The notes beneath the pieces were generated by a model that did no database searches, had not been told where the DNA came from, and saw only the letters and a program-made list of their open reading frames with translations. Of a stretch of 64,000 nucleotides of DNA, positions 1 through 10,152 are shown piece by piece. The stretch spans positions 283,127,693 through 283,191,692 of the forward strand of contig NC_090319.1 of NCBI RefSeq assembly GCF_040869045.1. The letters are read 5' to 3'. How positions within the stretch are numbered: the stretch's first letter is position 1; the number at the start of each line of letters is the position of its first letter. The translations under genes were made by a program, and so were the position numbers. Origin of the DNA: Eurosta solidaginis. Taxonomy: Eukaryota > Arthropoda > Insecta > Diptera > Tephritidae.

Positions 1-309
1 AAAAGTGGGCGTGGTTATAGTCCGATATCGTTCATTTTAAATAGCGATCTGAGGTGAGTGCCCAGGAATCTACATACCAAATTTCATCAAGATACCTCAA
101 AATTTACTCAAGTTATCGTGTTAACGGACGGACGGACGGACGGACGGACGGACGGACGGACATGGCTCAATCAAATTTTTTTTCGATCCTGATTATTTTG
201 ATATATGGAAGTCTATATCTATCTCGATTCCTTTATATATGTACAACCAACCGTTATCCAATCAAACTTAATATACTCTGTGAGCTCTGCTCAACTGAGT
301 ATAAAAATA
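1..309 (-). mobile_element. Family A helentron-like repeat, copy A1 (cut by window edge)
   Basis: The block matches the low-numbered ends of the copies at 30644 and 39787, in reverse orientation. It holds the conserved GGGCGTGGTTATAG stretch, a (GACG)n run at about 123-161, and the terminal CTCAACTGAGTATAAAAAT. The open frame over it is an accident of the repeat. The missing part lies left of the window. Confidence 0.8.
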
Positions 310-1647
310 ATACTTAGGAAAGGTTTTATTTTTATGTATTTAAGGAAATTAACGTTTCGGCCTTTTCGGAAAGATCCGCGATTTTTGCCTCAAACACCCC
401 CAGTTCGTTCAATAATTTTCAGGAGTAGCTCTTTGCGGAGGGATTTTCCCTCGTTCACTTACTCCAGGGAGGCTTTGAACCTAACCCCGGTCTTTGGAAG
501 GTACTGCCACGTCTGCTGAAAAGAAATAGAGATACACAATGGTCACACTTTTGTCTGTATATCTCGTGCAAAGCGTAGTTTCACCTGGGGTTAACTCCTA
601 ATAATCTTTAAATCATTTGTGGCTCCTTTCCGGTCACGCACAAAGGCGACTTACGGTTGCTATTAATGGTCTATTAATACTCATGACCCTCATGGCACAG
701 AGCGCATCCACTTTTTTCGAGCTACAATTCCCGAACAGTAGCAATCCCAACAACCAGTCACTACCACGCCTCCTGACCCTCACACCATATGCCAGCACAG
801 AAGCTATAGGACTGCGACTTCTAACTCATATGTACGTCGTCGACGTCACTTTCCTAGAAGCTCTGGGTGTAGTTCCGAAGACTTTCTAACTGATGTTTTT
901 GTCGCGCTATGCTGCCGAGCTACACCAGAGAAACACCTTCAAACGTTAGGGAGTGACTATTCGGCCAAGGATGCCGCCCTCTAAGTGGATGTCATTGCGT
1001 AACTCATGGGTGAACATCGTATAATCCTCGGCGCATCTACATTATTAAAATTTTACAAGGACCCTTGATACAATTTTTAAAATGTAGACCAAAGTTTGCA
1101 GACGTTTGTGTTCACAACATTGATTTCAATAGTCTTCGTTAAATCGAAACAATATTTTAGAAAGGATGACCGCGTAGCTTCGGTTTTCAGACTAGTTCGA
1201 CTGTCCACTACGTTAGGGTAGTAGCATACACGGTCATTAGTTCGTCTGTCTTTGAAAAGCTTTTGCTTCACCACTTTGGGTGGTCTTGCGAAGGACAAAG
1301 CCTCACTTGGTAAATATATGTGCCTACGTATTCACATTTGTAAAAGGAGCCGTAACGCGTAGGCTATATTTAAACTTGGTTGGTAGGTTATAAACAATGT
1401 GATTCACTCCAAGGGACTAGTTTTGGATAGGGCCGCCAACCTTAGGAAATGTCAAACCGGGAGACTTGGGTGTTGAAGGAAGAAGTGTGAAAATCAAAAT
1501 TAACATTTCAGACGCTATTGTATAGTTTTGAAAATAAACAACAGGTGTTTAAATGTAAGCCCGTGTGATTTTTCGAACCCTTCTCCTACGTAAATATATC
1601 CTCAATTTAAGTATGAGGTAAGAATCATTTCAAAGGAGTGTTTATGC
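310..1647. other. Unassigned stretch
   Basis: No family was recognised on either strand. Short open frames (for example 617-889 plus) have no visible domain and no splice or promoter context. It may be old transposon debris or unique intronic DNA. Confidence 0.5.
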
Positions 1648-2236
1648 CAGGGATGCACCTTAACGTTAAGCTAATCGTTTATCAAAAAAATTTCCACCGT
1701 TTCGGGTGAAACACTTCGAAATATTATCTATAAAGAAATTATCAAGATAAATTGTATCTCGTTTTTAACCGAAAAGAAAAGCTTTCGTTAACGTTAAAAA
1801 CGTTAACAAAAACACTTTATGTTTGAATTATGCTGGCAATGCTATAGCCATGGTGAAGCTGTAAGGTGCTAACAGCGAGCGAACATACACACACACAAAC
1901 TCCATGTAATTTGTTTGTGTAATTCGTTGGTGGTAATGTCAAAAATACTCTGAGAAATGTTCGTACTGTCAAAATTCATGAGAAAAGTTGCAATCAGCTT
2001 GGCTAATGCTTTCACCTTTAATGACTCCGCCATCAATCAGCTTTGCCAGCATAGTTTGAAATTAATAATCAACATAAACGATTTGATTTCGTTTTGATAT
2101 GGCAGAAAAAGAAACAAAATCATTTCGTTAATTTGACGTCCTTAACGTTAATAAACGAAACGAAATAACTTTGTTTCGTTTATTAACGTTAATTATCGTA
2201 ACGAAATGATATCGGTTCGTTGGTTAAGCATGCCTG
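1648..2236. mobile_element. hAT-like MITE, 589 bp
   Basis: The two ends are inverted: CAGGGATGCACCTTAACG at the left, and CAGGCATGCTTAACCAACG when the right end is read on the other strand. hAT elements start with CAGGG-type ends and make 8-bp duplications. The flanking octamers GTTTATGC and GTTTGAAC agree at five of eight bases, so the duplication is decayed or not real. The interior has no coding frame. Near the right end (2142-2192) is a perfect hairpin with 20-bp arms TTAACGTTAATAAACGAAAC. Confidence 0.55.
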
Positions 2237-2524
2237 GTTTGAACCTACTAAAGGATTTTACATCACTGATTTCGCTTATTCCTTCAGCCAATCGCAGTGC
2301 AATTTTTTTTAAATCGGCACCTTTTTTGGGTAATTTGCTTTTTTTAACAACTTTATTATAAAACTTTTCTTTTAGTGTTTTGTTTTAATAACTTGGTGAT
2401 TTGGGTGATGCAAAGGCCGTGTTAAGCTGACATCGAAGTAGCAATGAAGCGCATCCGTTGATACCACTTTCGACCATATCCGACCAATTTTCGACATGAA
2501 CAATAAATGGCCTAAACAGTCTTA

Positions 2525-3037
2525 TACTGTTTTCACACAGAAACTTAATGATCTCATTTCACCTGCTAATGAAATCGTAAATTTTTTGCTTTCACACAGA
2601 AGTAATTGCTCGATTAGTATGAAGGATGAGACAGACAATCATGGCGGAACGATACAAGGTGGGAGCATAGTGACATACCTACAAACAAAAAAATTCCATG
2701 TACTTGTAAATTCGATGGACAAATGTCAAAATCGTACTGCGCCGGTAGTTGATGTATCAAATCAAATAAAAAAGGTTATAATCAGCTGTTCGATGCGGCC
2801 ACCTTGTATCGTTCCGCCATGCAGACAATGACATTTGCTTTGAAAACTAAGAAACGGAAACGGAAGCGGAACGCTGCCAACAGAGTTGCATTGTGCTTTT
2901 GACTTCATTAGGCATTCGATTAGCTACTAATGAAATAATAATAGACTCGAATTTTGTAGGGAAGATTGAGCTCAATAAGCGTCTTAATGTAGAAAACTGC
3001 CTTTATTATTAAATAAGCCGTCTGTGTGAAAACAGTA
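2525..3037. mobile_element. MITE with 17-bp TIR and TTA target duplication
   Basis: The termini are the perfect inverted repeat TACTGTTTTCACACAGA (2525-2541 and 3021-3037). Each end is flanked by TTA (2522-2524 and 3038-3040). A 3-bp TTA duplication is typical of the PIF/Harbinger superfamily, so that is the tentative class. The interior is non-coding and carries a separate P-like MITE at 2640-2821. Confidence 0.65.
2640..2821. mobile_element. P-superfamily MITE, 182 bp, nested
   Basis: A perfect 23-bp inverted repeat begins CATGGCGGAACGATAC and ends AAGGTGG (2640-2662 and 2799-2821). It is flanked on both sides by the same octamer, CAGACAAT (2632-2639 and 2822-2829). An 8-bp duplication and ends that start CATG with AAGGTGG at positions 17-23 match what is known of P-element termini. 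The interior is too short to code. It would need a P-type transposase in trans. Confidence 0.8.
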
Positions 3038-3061
3038 TTAAACAAGTAGAAAATATAGTAA

Positions 3062-3165
3062 CGCGCCGGACGCCGCCGCCGCTCCGATATTTTTGACATT
3101 CGGCGGCGGCGTGCGAAAAACGACTAAAATCGGCGGCGGCGGCGGCGTTTATCGGTGGCGTATAT
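3062..3165. repeat. CGG/CCG trinucleotide-rich block
   Basis: Three short runs of CGG or GCC triplets lie within about 100 bp, a strong GC island in AT-rich DNA. The block sits between the end of the MITE and a family A end. Confidence 0.8.
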
Positions 3166-3170
3166 CTCTA

Positions 3171-3274
3171 CTAGGTTCATTTTCTTACATGGTGATTTTC
3201 CCTTATTTTGTCTCCATAGCTCTCAACTGAGTATGTAATGTTCGGTTACACCCGAACTTAGCCTTCCTTACTTG
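3171..3274 (+). mobile_element. Family A right end only, copy A2
   Basis: This matches the last 104 bp of the 30.6-33.5 kb copy: CTCAACTGAGTATG, then the stem-loop GTTCGGTTACACCCGAAC, then TTAGCCTTCCTTACTTG. The rest of the element is absent. Confidence 0.85.
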
Positions 3275-4915
3275 TTATTTGACGAAAACCAATTATTATA
3301 CTTGCATATGCACATATCTATATGAGTAGAACAGAAATCTTTTTTAATTGAATTATTTATAAAAAGTACTCTACGAAAACCGTTGTAATCCAATTTAAAT
3401 AAAAAATTTTAGAGATTATTGCACATCGACTTTCACACGACTCTTATCTTTCATTCAATCGTCATCAATAAAGGTTGAATGTTTAGGCATTTCCATGCAA
3501 TCAAAAATTATTTCGCACACAATGCCTAGACACCATTCTTATGTCATTTCCTCATTAACTTCATTTAATCCTAATATTCAAAACTGATTTATACACACAT
3601 TTTAATGGACTGCTTTTCTCACACTCCCACCGATTGCAGTTACATTCAATCAATATTTGAAATGAATTTTTGGCATTGTAAAAACATTCCATAAAATCGG
3701 TAAACTCGAAAAACCAATGTAGAGCTCTACAAACTACCACCAAAAACCAAAATAACATACACGCTTACATGCTTATACAAGCCCTTACACATACATACAT
3801 GCAGAGCAGTTGATGATCATTAATTGATCCTCGATCGTGTGCCGTATTTTAAGCTACGGGTAGTCGAAAATCGATACAAGCCCACTTATCAAATAACACA
3901 TTTTACGTATTCTAAAGACTGCCAAACGTAGATTTGTATGTATTTGTGTGTGTACACATTACAATCATTAATGATTGTAACAAATCTTAAATGTGAAAAC
4001 CTTTCAACACTTTAACTGTTTAGCAAAAATTTTCAATTTTTGTATATCAATTTATTTCACTTAAGACTTCGTCGATGAGTGTGTCCAATTCACCCTCAAT
4101 CGACGACGTTTTGGTATGCAACGCTAGCTCCTACGTACTTGATATCTAAACGTCTCGATCGCTCAGCCCATATCTGACTGACTCTCACATGGGTGCCACC
4201 ACCGGGCGAATAAAAGAAAAAAAAAAAAAAAGTGTCGTAGTTTTTGAAGAACGTGAGAACGTCAATACACCCTTTCCCGCAATTTTTGCCACAACATTCG
4301 ATTTCAAGTATTTACGGCCACTTCACAATTAGCTACATTCATTTGAACTGCAGCAGCCATACGAGCCCACAAACATGGAATTTACATTGTATAGAAAATT
4401 TAGAAAAATTTCCAATTAAGCTGGAATTACCATCTACTTGTGGCTATTTTTAGTTTGAAACAGAAACCCTTTGAATTTTTCTAAACAAAATGTATATTTC
4501 ACACATAAATCTCAAATGCATTCAAGATTTAAATTCGTAAGTTGCGGTTGTACTAAGCCGTCCCTACATCGTGCGGTGGGAAACAGTTGTTGTTATACAA
4601 TTTATGATACTTTTATTCAAACTGAGCGCATCTCAAATGCAATTAAAATCAATATGATGTTCAACTCTCGCCCGCTAAGTGTAGGAAAATCCAACGACAA
4701 GCTCTTCCCTTTTTGCCCAGCTCAAAAAATATTTTTAACTAAAGCTGCGGAGAGATGGACAAAATTATTTAGTTGTTCATGTTTTGTTTAAACTTTTGAT
4801 TAGCAGTAAACTTTAGCTGCAATTAGTGGCTGTTCCAAAATGCACTATATATGTACATTGTACAAGGTGTCGCGAAAGGTATCAGTTAATTCTCTAAGGG
4901 CCATTTTCAACTTCT
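3275..4915. other. Unassigned, AT-rich
   Basis: No gene or known repeat was recognised. It contains a perfect 18-bp palindrome (ACAATCATTAATGATTGT, about 3960) and an A17 run near 4214. Short frames at 4244-4453 and 4471-4791 show no domain. Confidence 0.5.
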
Positions 4916-5745
4916 ACGGTTAACAAAATATTTTAATACTTAGCGCGATTTGGATATGGGAATAGATGGGAATGAAAAAGCGGATAAATTAGCTAAAAAG
5001 GGCGCATCCCTTGAAGCTTGCTCCGTAGACGTCCCAATTAGACTGGGCGCGAAGGCGAGAGGTGCACATGATCGACCAAGCAGGGAAGGCGTGGGTTCAA
5101 GCGCGAGGCTGTAAAGTGTCGAAGATTATGCGCTGGTCTTACAACCTTGCTTCTATCATTAAAAAGAGAGGACACTGCCTTCTGGCGTTATCGATGGAGC
5201 ACGTTCTGTGCTCTTGCCCTGCGCTTGCCAGGCTAAGACTCCAGCTATTAGGAGTGATACAGCTGTCAGTTCTAGAAGCAGCAAGTGGCTTAAATCCTAG
5301 GAAGCGTCTAGTATTTGCCAAAAGGACGGAGTTATTTTATAACATATGTAGGTCCTGGTTTTTGATAGAGTTTTTCAGTTTGGTGGTTATATAAACTTCT
5401 GGTAACACAACGGACTTATTCAGTCTATGTGAGGCCCTCATGGACCGGCCAGTTCAACCTAACTTAACCTAGCGCGATTTGCCTCCGAGGAGATTAAGAC
5501 CGCACCTCCCTCCAAATATGCGTGGTGCTGCTTGAATTTTTCCTACAAATTGACGTGACAGGATCTACATGATTTATGCCAACTCCGAACGGCAGCTGAA
5601 AAGTAGATGAATTTACACTGAAAAGCTTTTCATGGCAGAAATACAATCGTAATGTTGGCCAATCCAAACCCCTGCCGAGTTGCTTTTCAAAGGTGTCTAA
5701 AAAGTAATAAAAATCACAGGAAGATGACATCAGTAAAAGATGTAC
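4916..5745 (-). mobile_element. Degraded tRNA-type SINE, split by a LINE
   Basis: Read on the minus strand, 5481-5745 follows the SINE body seen at 14368 and 55842: the step from the GCCGTTCGGAGTCGGCAT region through the AATTTGTAGG region to the CTCCGAGG tail. The tRNA head is not recognisable. The tail sequence AGCGCGATTT occurs on both sides of 4952-5470, which places a LINE insertion inside this SINE. Confidence 0.7.
4952..5470 (+). pseudogene. LINE L3 3' fragment (RNase H end and C-terminal tail)
   Basis: The first codons read DMGIDGNEKADKLAKKGA, the last motif of a LINE-type RNase H domain. The frame then continues, with breaks, to MEHVLCSCPALARLRLQLLG and LNPRKRLVFAKRTELFYNI, which closely match the copy at 38021-38917. 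The 3' end reads GTTCAACCTAACTTAACCT. The 10-bp repeat AGCGCGATTT at 4942-4951 and 5471-5480 is a target duplication, so this is a complete 5'-truncated insertion. Compared with the 38-kb copy, it lacks the CRKCG part of the C-terminal zinc-like motif. Confidence 0.85.
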
Positions 5746-6049
5746 ACAGCAAATGCTGTGGTTTCAGACCGCCCTGACGTAATTCTTTCCGTATAGCTGC
5801 TGTAAAAGTAATGCTTTAAAGCTGGCTAGAAAAGGGATACAAATTAAGTATTTCAGTATCAAAATATATTTTTTCTAAGTAAAATAGTTTAGGATTTTGA
5901 GCAAATGGGCTAGCATCATTGTATTGCAAAATTGTGTAGCATATTTTTTTACAGTACACTAACAAAATGCACGGCTATACATTTGCTACGTCATTGCGAA
6001 ATCGCAATGTCAAAAACAGTAGTTTAGTTATTCATTATATAATACCAAA
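5746..6049. other. Unassigned
   Basis: AT-rich, with no open frame of note and no repeat that I could match elsewhere in the window. Confidence 0.5.
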
Positions 6050-6165
6050 TCAGCAACTGTAAATAGAAAACAATGTTTCTGAATTATTTGCTTATTCGTA
6101 TTTTAACTCTTGTCAAATGCACATTGTCTGCATCGAGGGCAGGAGGCAAATAAATAATAAAATAA
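6050..6165 (+). repeat. Dispersed repeat E
   Basis: The segment from GAATTATTTGCTTATTCG to GGGCAGGAGGCAAATAAAT recurs in inverted form at about 30020-30105. It is a short repeat of unknown class. Confidence 0.65.
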
Positions 6166-6171
6166 TAAAAA

Positions 6172-6300
6172 CATTTTTTTAAGTTAAACGGTTTTATTTA
6201 AAACAATACTTACATTAAGTAATAATAATATAAAAAGCTAGAAAATAATTAAGTAGGTTCAAGGGATTAGTCACTACACTCCTCATTAATCTAGGGCGTT
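6172..6300. repeat. Dispersed repeat F
   Basis: The segment matches 45840-45955 closely: a GTTTTATT...AAACAATACTTACAT block, then AAGCTAGAAAATAATTA, then CACTCCTCAT. Read on the minus strand it resembles a 3' UTR, with an AATAAA signal and a run of A. Class unknown. Confidence 0.6.
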
Positions 6301-6359
6301 GATCAGAAAAATAAGTAAAAGCGTGGGCCGCGTCAAATTTCTATTGATAGTCAACCGCT

Positions 6360-6850
6360 TATTCCTTGCGCCATCTGGCGGCGATTTTTTTCATATGTAG
6401 CTTTCTATTCATGTGTGAAATATATGTCCCAATTATAAGCATAATCGAAGCACAAATACGATTTTTTAATATCCCGATCCTTGCGCCACCTGGTGGGGAT
6501 TTCTATTCATGTATGTAATATATGTCCCAATTATAAGCGTAATCGAAGCACAAATACGATTTTTTTTAATATCTCGATCCTTGCGCCACCTGGTGGGGAT
6601 TTCTATTCATGTATCTAATATATGTTCCAAATATAAGGCTTATCGAAGCACAAATACGATTTTTGTAATATCTCGATCCTTGCGCCACCTTTGGGAGTTT
6701 TTCTCTTATTATTGTATTGTCATAGGCTCATGAACTATAATCCAAGTTTTAAGCTTTTTGCTTGTCGGGAAATTACATTAATTTTAATTACAAATTTCGT
6801 AAACAACGGCCGGCCGCTACACAGAGTCAAGCTAAATAAAACAGTTTAAA
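6360..6850 (+). repeat. Dispersed repeat C with about 100-bp tandem units
   Basis: CCTTGCGCCACCTGG recurs at 6364, 6479, 6579 and 6678, so 3 to 4 tandem units of about 100-115 bp are present. After the last unit the sequence runs through a TTGTCGGGAAATTACATTAAT segment and ends near GCTAAATAAAACAGTTT. The same order is found inverted at 44990-45245. Confidence 0.75.
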
Positions 6851-7461
6851 AATTGCTTACGGTCTGTAGCTTATATTTGCTATAGCAACGTTTACAACAT
6901 CAAATACACAAAATTCTGAACTCCCTTAGTGTGTCGCAATCTACAACTGCAAAAATCTGTCGTATAATGATTCCAGCTTTAAATTTTGAATAGAAACACG
7001 AGAGCCTATCTCTACCAAACGGAGATACGCTAAGAGTTAACCCTCACTATAGGACTTACTATACAAACGAGACACGTTTCCACGTCTCCACGTTTCCAAA
7101 CTCGTTTCTTTCTAACCTCAAAAAAGCTTAAGGCTGGGGAAGTGATAAACTAATTTGAAACCTTAAGCCGTTTACGCAATTAAGTTAATTAAATCATACG
7201 AAAGTTTTTGCATTCAAGTGGGACCTTCTGATCGGGCTTAACCAACCAACAACTTAACTCTAGGAAACTATAAAAATCACATCATCACACAATTTGCTAA
7301 AAGTCTATAGCTAAAAAAATTATTTGTAAACTAAAATTAAAACTATCTATTGTTACTTGATATCTCGTAGCTATAATTTTGTTTGATAATTGGGGTACAC
7401 TGAATGAAAAAAGCTGGTAAAGTCAACTGATTTAACTTAAAACTAAATAACTAAAATTAAT
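6851..7461 (-). other. Unassigned; part is probably the LINE L2 3' UTR
   Basis: The stretch lies just downstream (minus strand) of the jockey-like LINE coding end at 7462. Its nearest few hundred bases may be that element's 3' UTR. I see no poly(A) tail or target duplication that fixes the end. Confidence 0.4.
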
Positions 7462-7928
7462 TCAAGGATGAGATAAATTTTCTCGATAGTAAGACTCAAT
7501 CCGTAACTTAAACAAAGGCCTGGGCATTGCAAAGTCAAGATTTAGCCTTCTAGAAATTTTATTAAGCTCTTCGAGGCCTCTTGTGAGAGGGGCAAAGTTG
7601 AGGTAATTGGTTCTCAGAAGTTCACCGTCGAATATATTATGAGAGCGTAGAGATCTACTAGGAACAAAAAAATTTAACTGCCCCAACAGAGCTGAGCAAT
7701 TAATAGTACCAGAGATAATATCGTAAATAAACATTAAATGTTGTACTGAACGTCTGACATGCAGTGGCATAACATCTATAAGGTGGAAGGGGATTAACAA
7801 AATGAAGGGGTAGGAGGGAAAATCGAATGAATTTACGTTGAACCCTTTGAATTCTAGCAGAGTATGTGCTGTAAATGAGATTCCATATGATAGAGGCGTA
7901 CTTTAATTTAGATCGCACTAATGAATTA
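7462..7928 (-). pseudogene. Jockey-like LINE L2, RT thumb and C-terminal part
   Basis: The minus strand encodes SLVRSKLKYASIIWN and RIQRVQRKFIRFSL, the thumb-region motifs that follow the RT palm in jockey-superfamily LINEs, then a C-terminal region ending near ESYYRENLSHP in a shifted frame. It is the downstream half of the element at 8677-10044. The two halves are separated by the insertion at 7929-8676. Frameshifts make it non-functional. Confidence 0.85.
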
Positions 7929-8676
7929 GGGAACGTACCCAAATTACTGAGAGGGGGTTTCTTTAGGTATTACACCTGGTCACAGGGGGGAGGGGAGGGA
8001 TTGAGACTTTGTCACGTAGTTAATAATCTCTAGAAAATCTTGCATTTTTTTTTGTGGAATTTATTTCGCGTCAAAATTTCCATGAAAAATCATCAGAAAA
8101 ACGTGCACGGTAATGCAGTGGACGACGCGTCTCACGTGCGACCTCTGCAGGTCCTCTACAGGAGACAAAAAGAGATCTTATGTACCGTAGAGCGAAGCGT
8201 GAAGTGGATGGACATCGAGGCTGTCGACGAGAAAAAAACAAACACGTCTGAGGAAACTCCTGATGCTACTGCTCCCATAATCTACGATGTATCCCAGTGG
8301 CTTGATGCTGGAAGCGTATTCGTTAAAGTTGAATTAGATGAAAAGAAATGAAAAAGAAAAAGACTTTATAAATTAAGCTGTTGTTAGAATCTGTTTTTAA
8401 ATACTTTTTTCTCTTCTTAATATTATTAACTTATAATTATATATATGCACGCACGCTTCGCGTAACGCGGCGGGTACCGAATTAATAACAACAAATATAA
8501 ATGAAATACATTTTTTTTAAGTTAGTAAAAAAATAATTTAAAATCATACTTATGAACTACTACGTGAAAACTAAAGGGGAGGGTGGGGTATTAAAATATA
8601 CTACCGGCGGTCACCGAGGGGGGAGAGGGGGATAAAAAGTTGTAGAAAATGGGTCACGTAGTTTGGGTACGTTCCC
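7929..8676. mobile_element. PIF/Harbinger-like element inserted in a LINE, 748 bp
   Basis: The ends form an inverted repeat starting GGGAACGTACCCAAA, with further similarity over a TAC.TGA segment. TTA flanks both ends (7926-7928 and 8677-8679). A TTA duplication with a G-rich TIR fits PIF/Harbinger. Removing the element and one TTA lets the LINE frame run through the junction without a stop, which confirms both boundaries. Subterminal G-rich tracts (CCCCTCTCC-type) occur at both ends. Confidence 0.8.
8040..8351 (+). CDS. Unknown 103-aa frame inside the Harbinger-like element
   Basis: The frame lies wholly inside the 748-bp insertion. The product is hydrophilic, with a basic N-terminal third (KNHQKNVHGN, RRQKE) and an acidic C-terminal half (DEKKTNTSEETPDATAPIIYDVSQWLDAGSVFVKVELDEKK). 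I recognise no catalytic motif. Full Harbinger elements code for a DDE transposase and a Myb-like partner; this could be a scrap of either, or a captured exon. The real start is uncertain, and a chance frame cannot be excluded. Confidence 0.35.
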   Translation: MHFFLWNLFRVKISMKNHQKNVHGNAVDDASHVRPLQVLYRRQKEILCTVERSVKWMDIEAVDEKKTNTSEETPDATAPIIYDVSQWLDAGSVFVKVELDEKK

Positions 8677-10044
8677 TTATACAATATACTTCTAGTGTAT
8701 GAGTCCTTAAAATCCTTTGCATAACGCCGTAAAAAAGCTAAATTAGCATAAGCGAGAGTGAACGAAGAGTCGAAAATGACACCAAGATCACGAAATTCTT
8801 TGACCGAGGCAAGATATGTATTAGCGATATAGTATGTTGACGTAAGCGCACTTGTAGATCTAGAAAACGTGATATGCCAACATTTGTTACTGTTAAGTCT
8901 CAGATGATTATTAAGAGCACACACATTAAGAGCATCCAAATCTCTCTGTAGGAGCAATGCATGAGATCCAGAGGTGATACGCCTAAACAGTTTTAAATCA
9001 TCAGCATAAAGTTAATAATTTGAATGCTTTAAATATAAGCCGACATCATTAATGAAAATAACAAATAAGATTGGACCGAGAATACTACCGTGTGGCACCC
9101 CAGATGTTGCCAAGAACTCATAGGACCTCATATTCTCAGTTTCAACAAATAAATAATAGCGAACTACTACATCTTTTAACCAAAAAAGAAGACAGCCCAT
9201 CAATACCTTTTTTTAAAGAAGATTGTAGGGACGAGATGCCAATAATAATATCTGATTCCGATACCAATAATGAGCCAAAGTCCAAGGAATTAACTGTATC
9301 AGAACCAACCCTAACATCAGAAATATTAGAGTTAACAACAAAATTAGATTTGAAAAAATCAGCAAAAAGGCTCACTGCTTCCACTAAACTGTTTGAACTA
9401 ATGCCATTAAAATTGACAGGAGTTGGAATATTGGAAGAAACTTTTTTTGTACCGACACATTTTCAAAAGGCCTTGGGATACTGCCTTAACTCTTTTTCGA
9501 AACGGGAGATGTATTTATTATATAAAAACTTATCAAGTACATTGAACTGTTTCATGTATAATAAGTATCGATCACTAAAAGAAAAGTCATTAGTTGCTTT
9601 GTACAACTTAAAATACTTATTTATAAGATTTTTAAGTTTTTTTAACCTGGTATTGTACCAGAGTAATTTATATATTTTATTTCGAAGAAGGGAGAGACTT
9701 CTACTAAATATATCAGATAACTGTAGCAGAAACATTTCAAAGCATTCAGAGGCATTTTTAGCACAGAAAACAGACTTCCAGTCAATTTCAGCAATACTCG
9801 AATTGAGTGCATCAAAGATTGCATCTTTGAAATTGTAGGAGGGAGTATTTTGAGTGGTATTGTTGTTAGGTACAAATTCAATGAATTCTAATATTAAAGA
9901 TAAGGGTACGTGATGCATGTCCGATTTGCGGATAGGAAATTGACACTCAGATAAATGAAGTGAGAAATTAAATTTTCATCGACAAAAATAAGATCCAGTA
10001 TGTTATTTAGCTGGTTCACAAATGAGTTAATCTGAAAAAAAGTT
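8677..10044 (-). pseudogene. Jockey-like LINE L2, endonuclease end and RT palm
   Basis: Reading the minus strand from 10044 downwards: the endonuclease C-terminus (LNNILDLIFVDENLI, then SDMHHVPLSL near 9900), the endonuclease-RT linker (NTRLKKLKNLINKYFKLYK), RT with SGVPHGSILGPILFVIFINDV near 9075-9120, the YADD active site at 8997-9008, and LNSNKCWHITFSRS downstream. An in-frame stop lies three codons before YADD, and other frameshifts are present. The 5' half of the endonuclease and all of ORF1 are missing. The element continues at 7462-7928. Confidence 0.88.
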
Positions 10045-10122
10045 GATATCGTTTTTTCCAGGCCTTGAGCCCAAGATTGCCGATGTGGTAGGCGTAGCAC
10101 ACTACCATCACAACACGGTGCC
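10045..10122 (-). mobile_element. SINE head fragment abutting LINE L2
   Basis: On the minus strand the block reads CACCGTGTTGTGATGGTAG, then GCTACGCCTACCACA, then GGGCTCAAGG. It aligns with the tRNA-like head of the SINEs at 14368 and 55842, including the A-box and a damaged B-box. The SINE body is absent. LINE coding sequence starts directly after it in the same direction. Confidence 0.65.
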
Positions 10123-10152
10123 TGCCTAGCTATTCTCTATAAACCAACATAC

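Noticed and set aside
617..889. 90-aa frame with a hydrophobic start, like a secreted protein
   Set aside because: No signal-peptide cleavage context, no codon bias and no neighbouring exon; treated as chance.
9071..9838. 255-aa plus-strand frame
   Set aside because: Antisense shadow of LINE L2; the minus strand carries the RT and endonuclease motifs.
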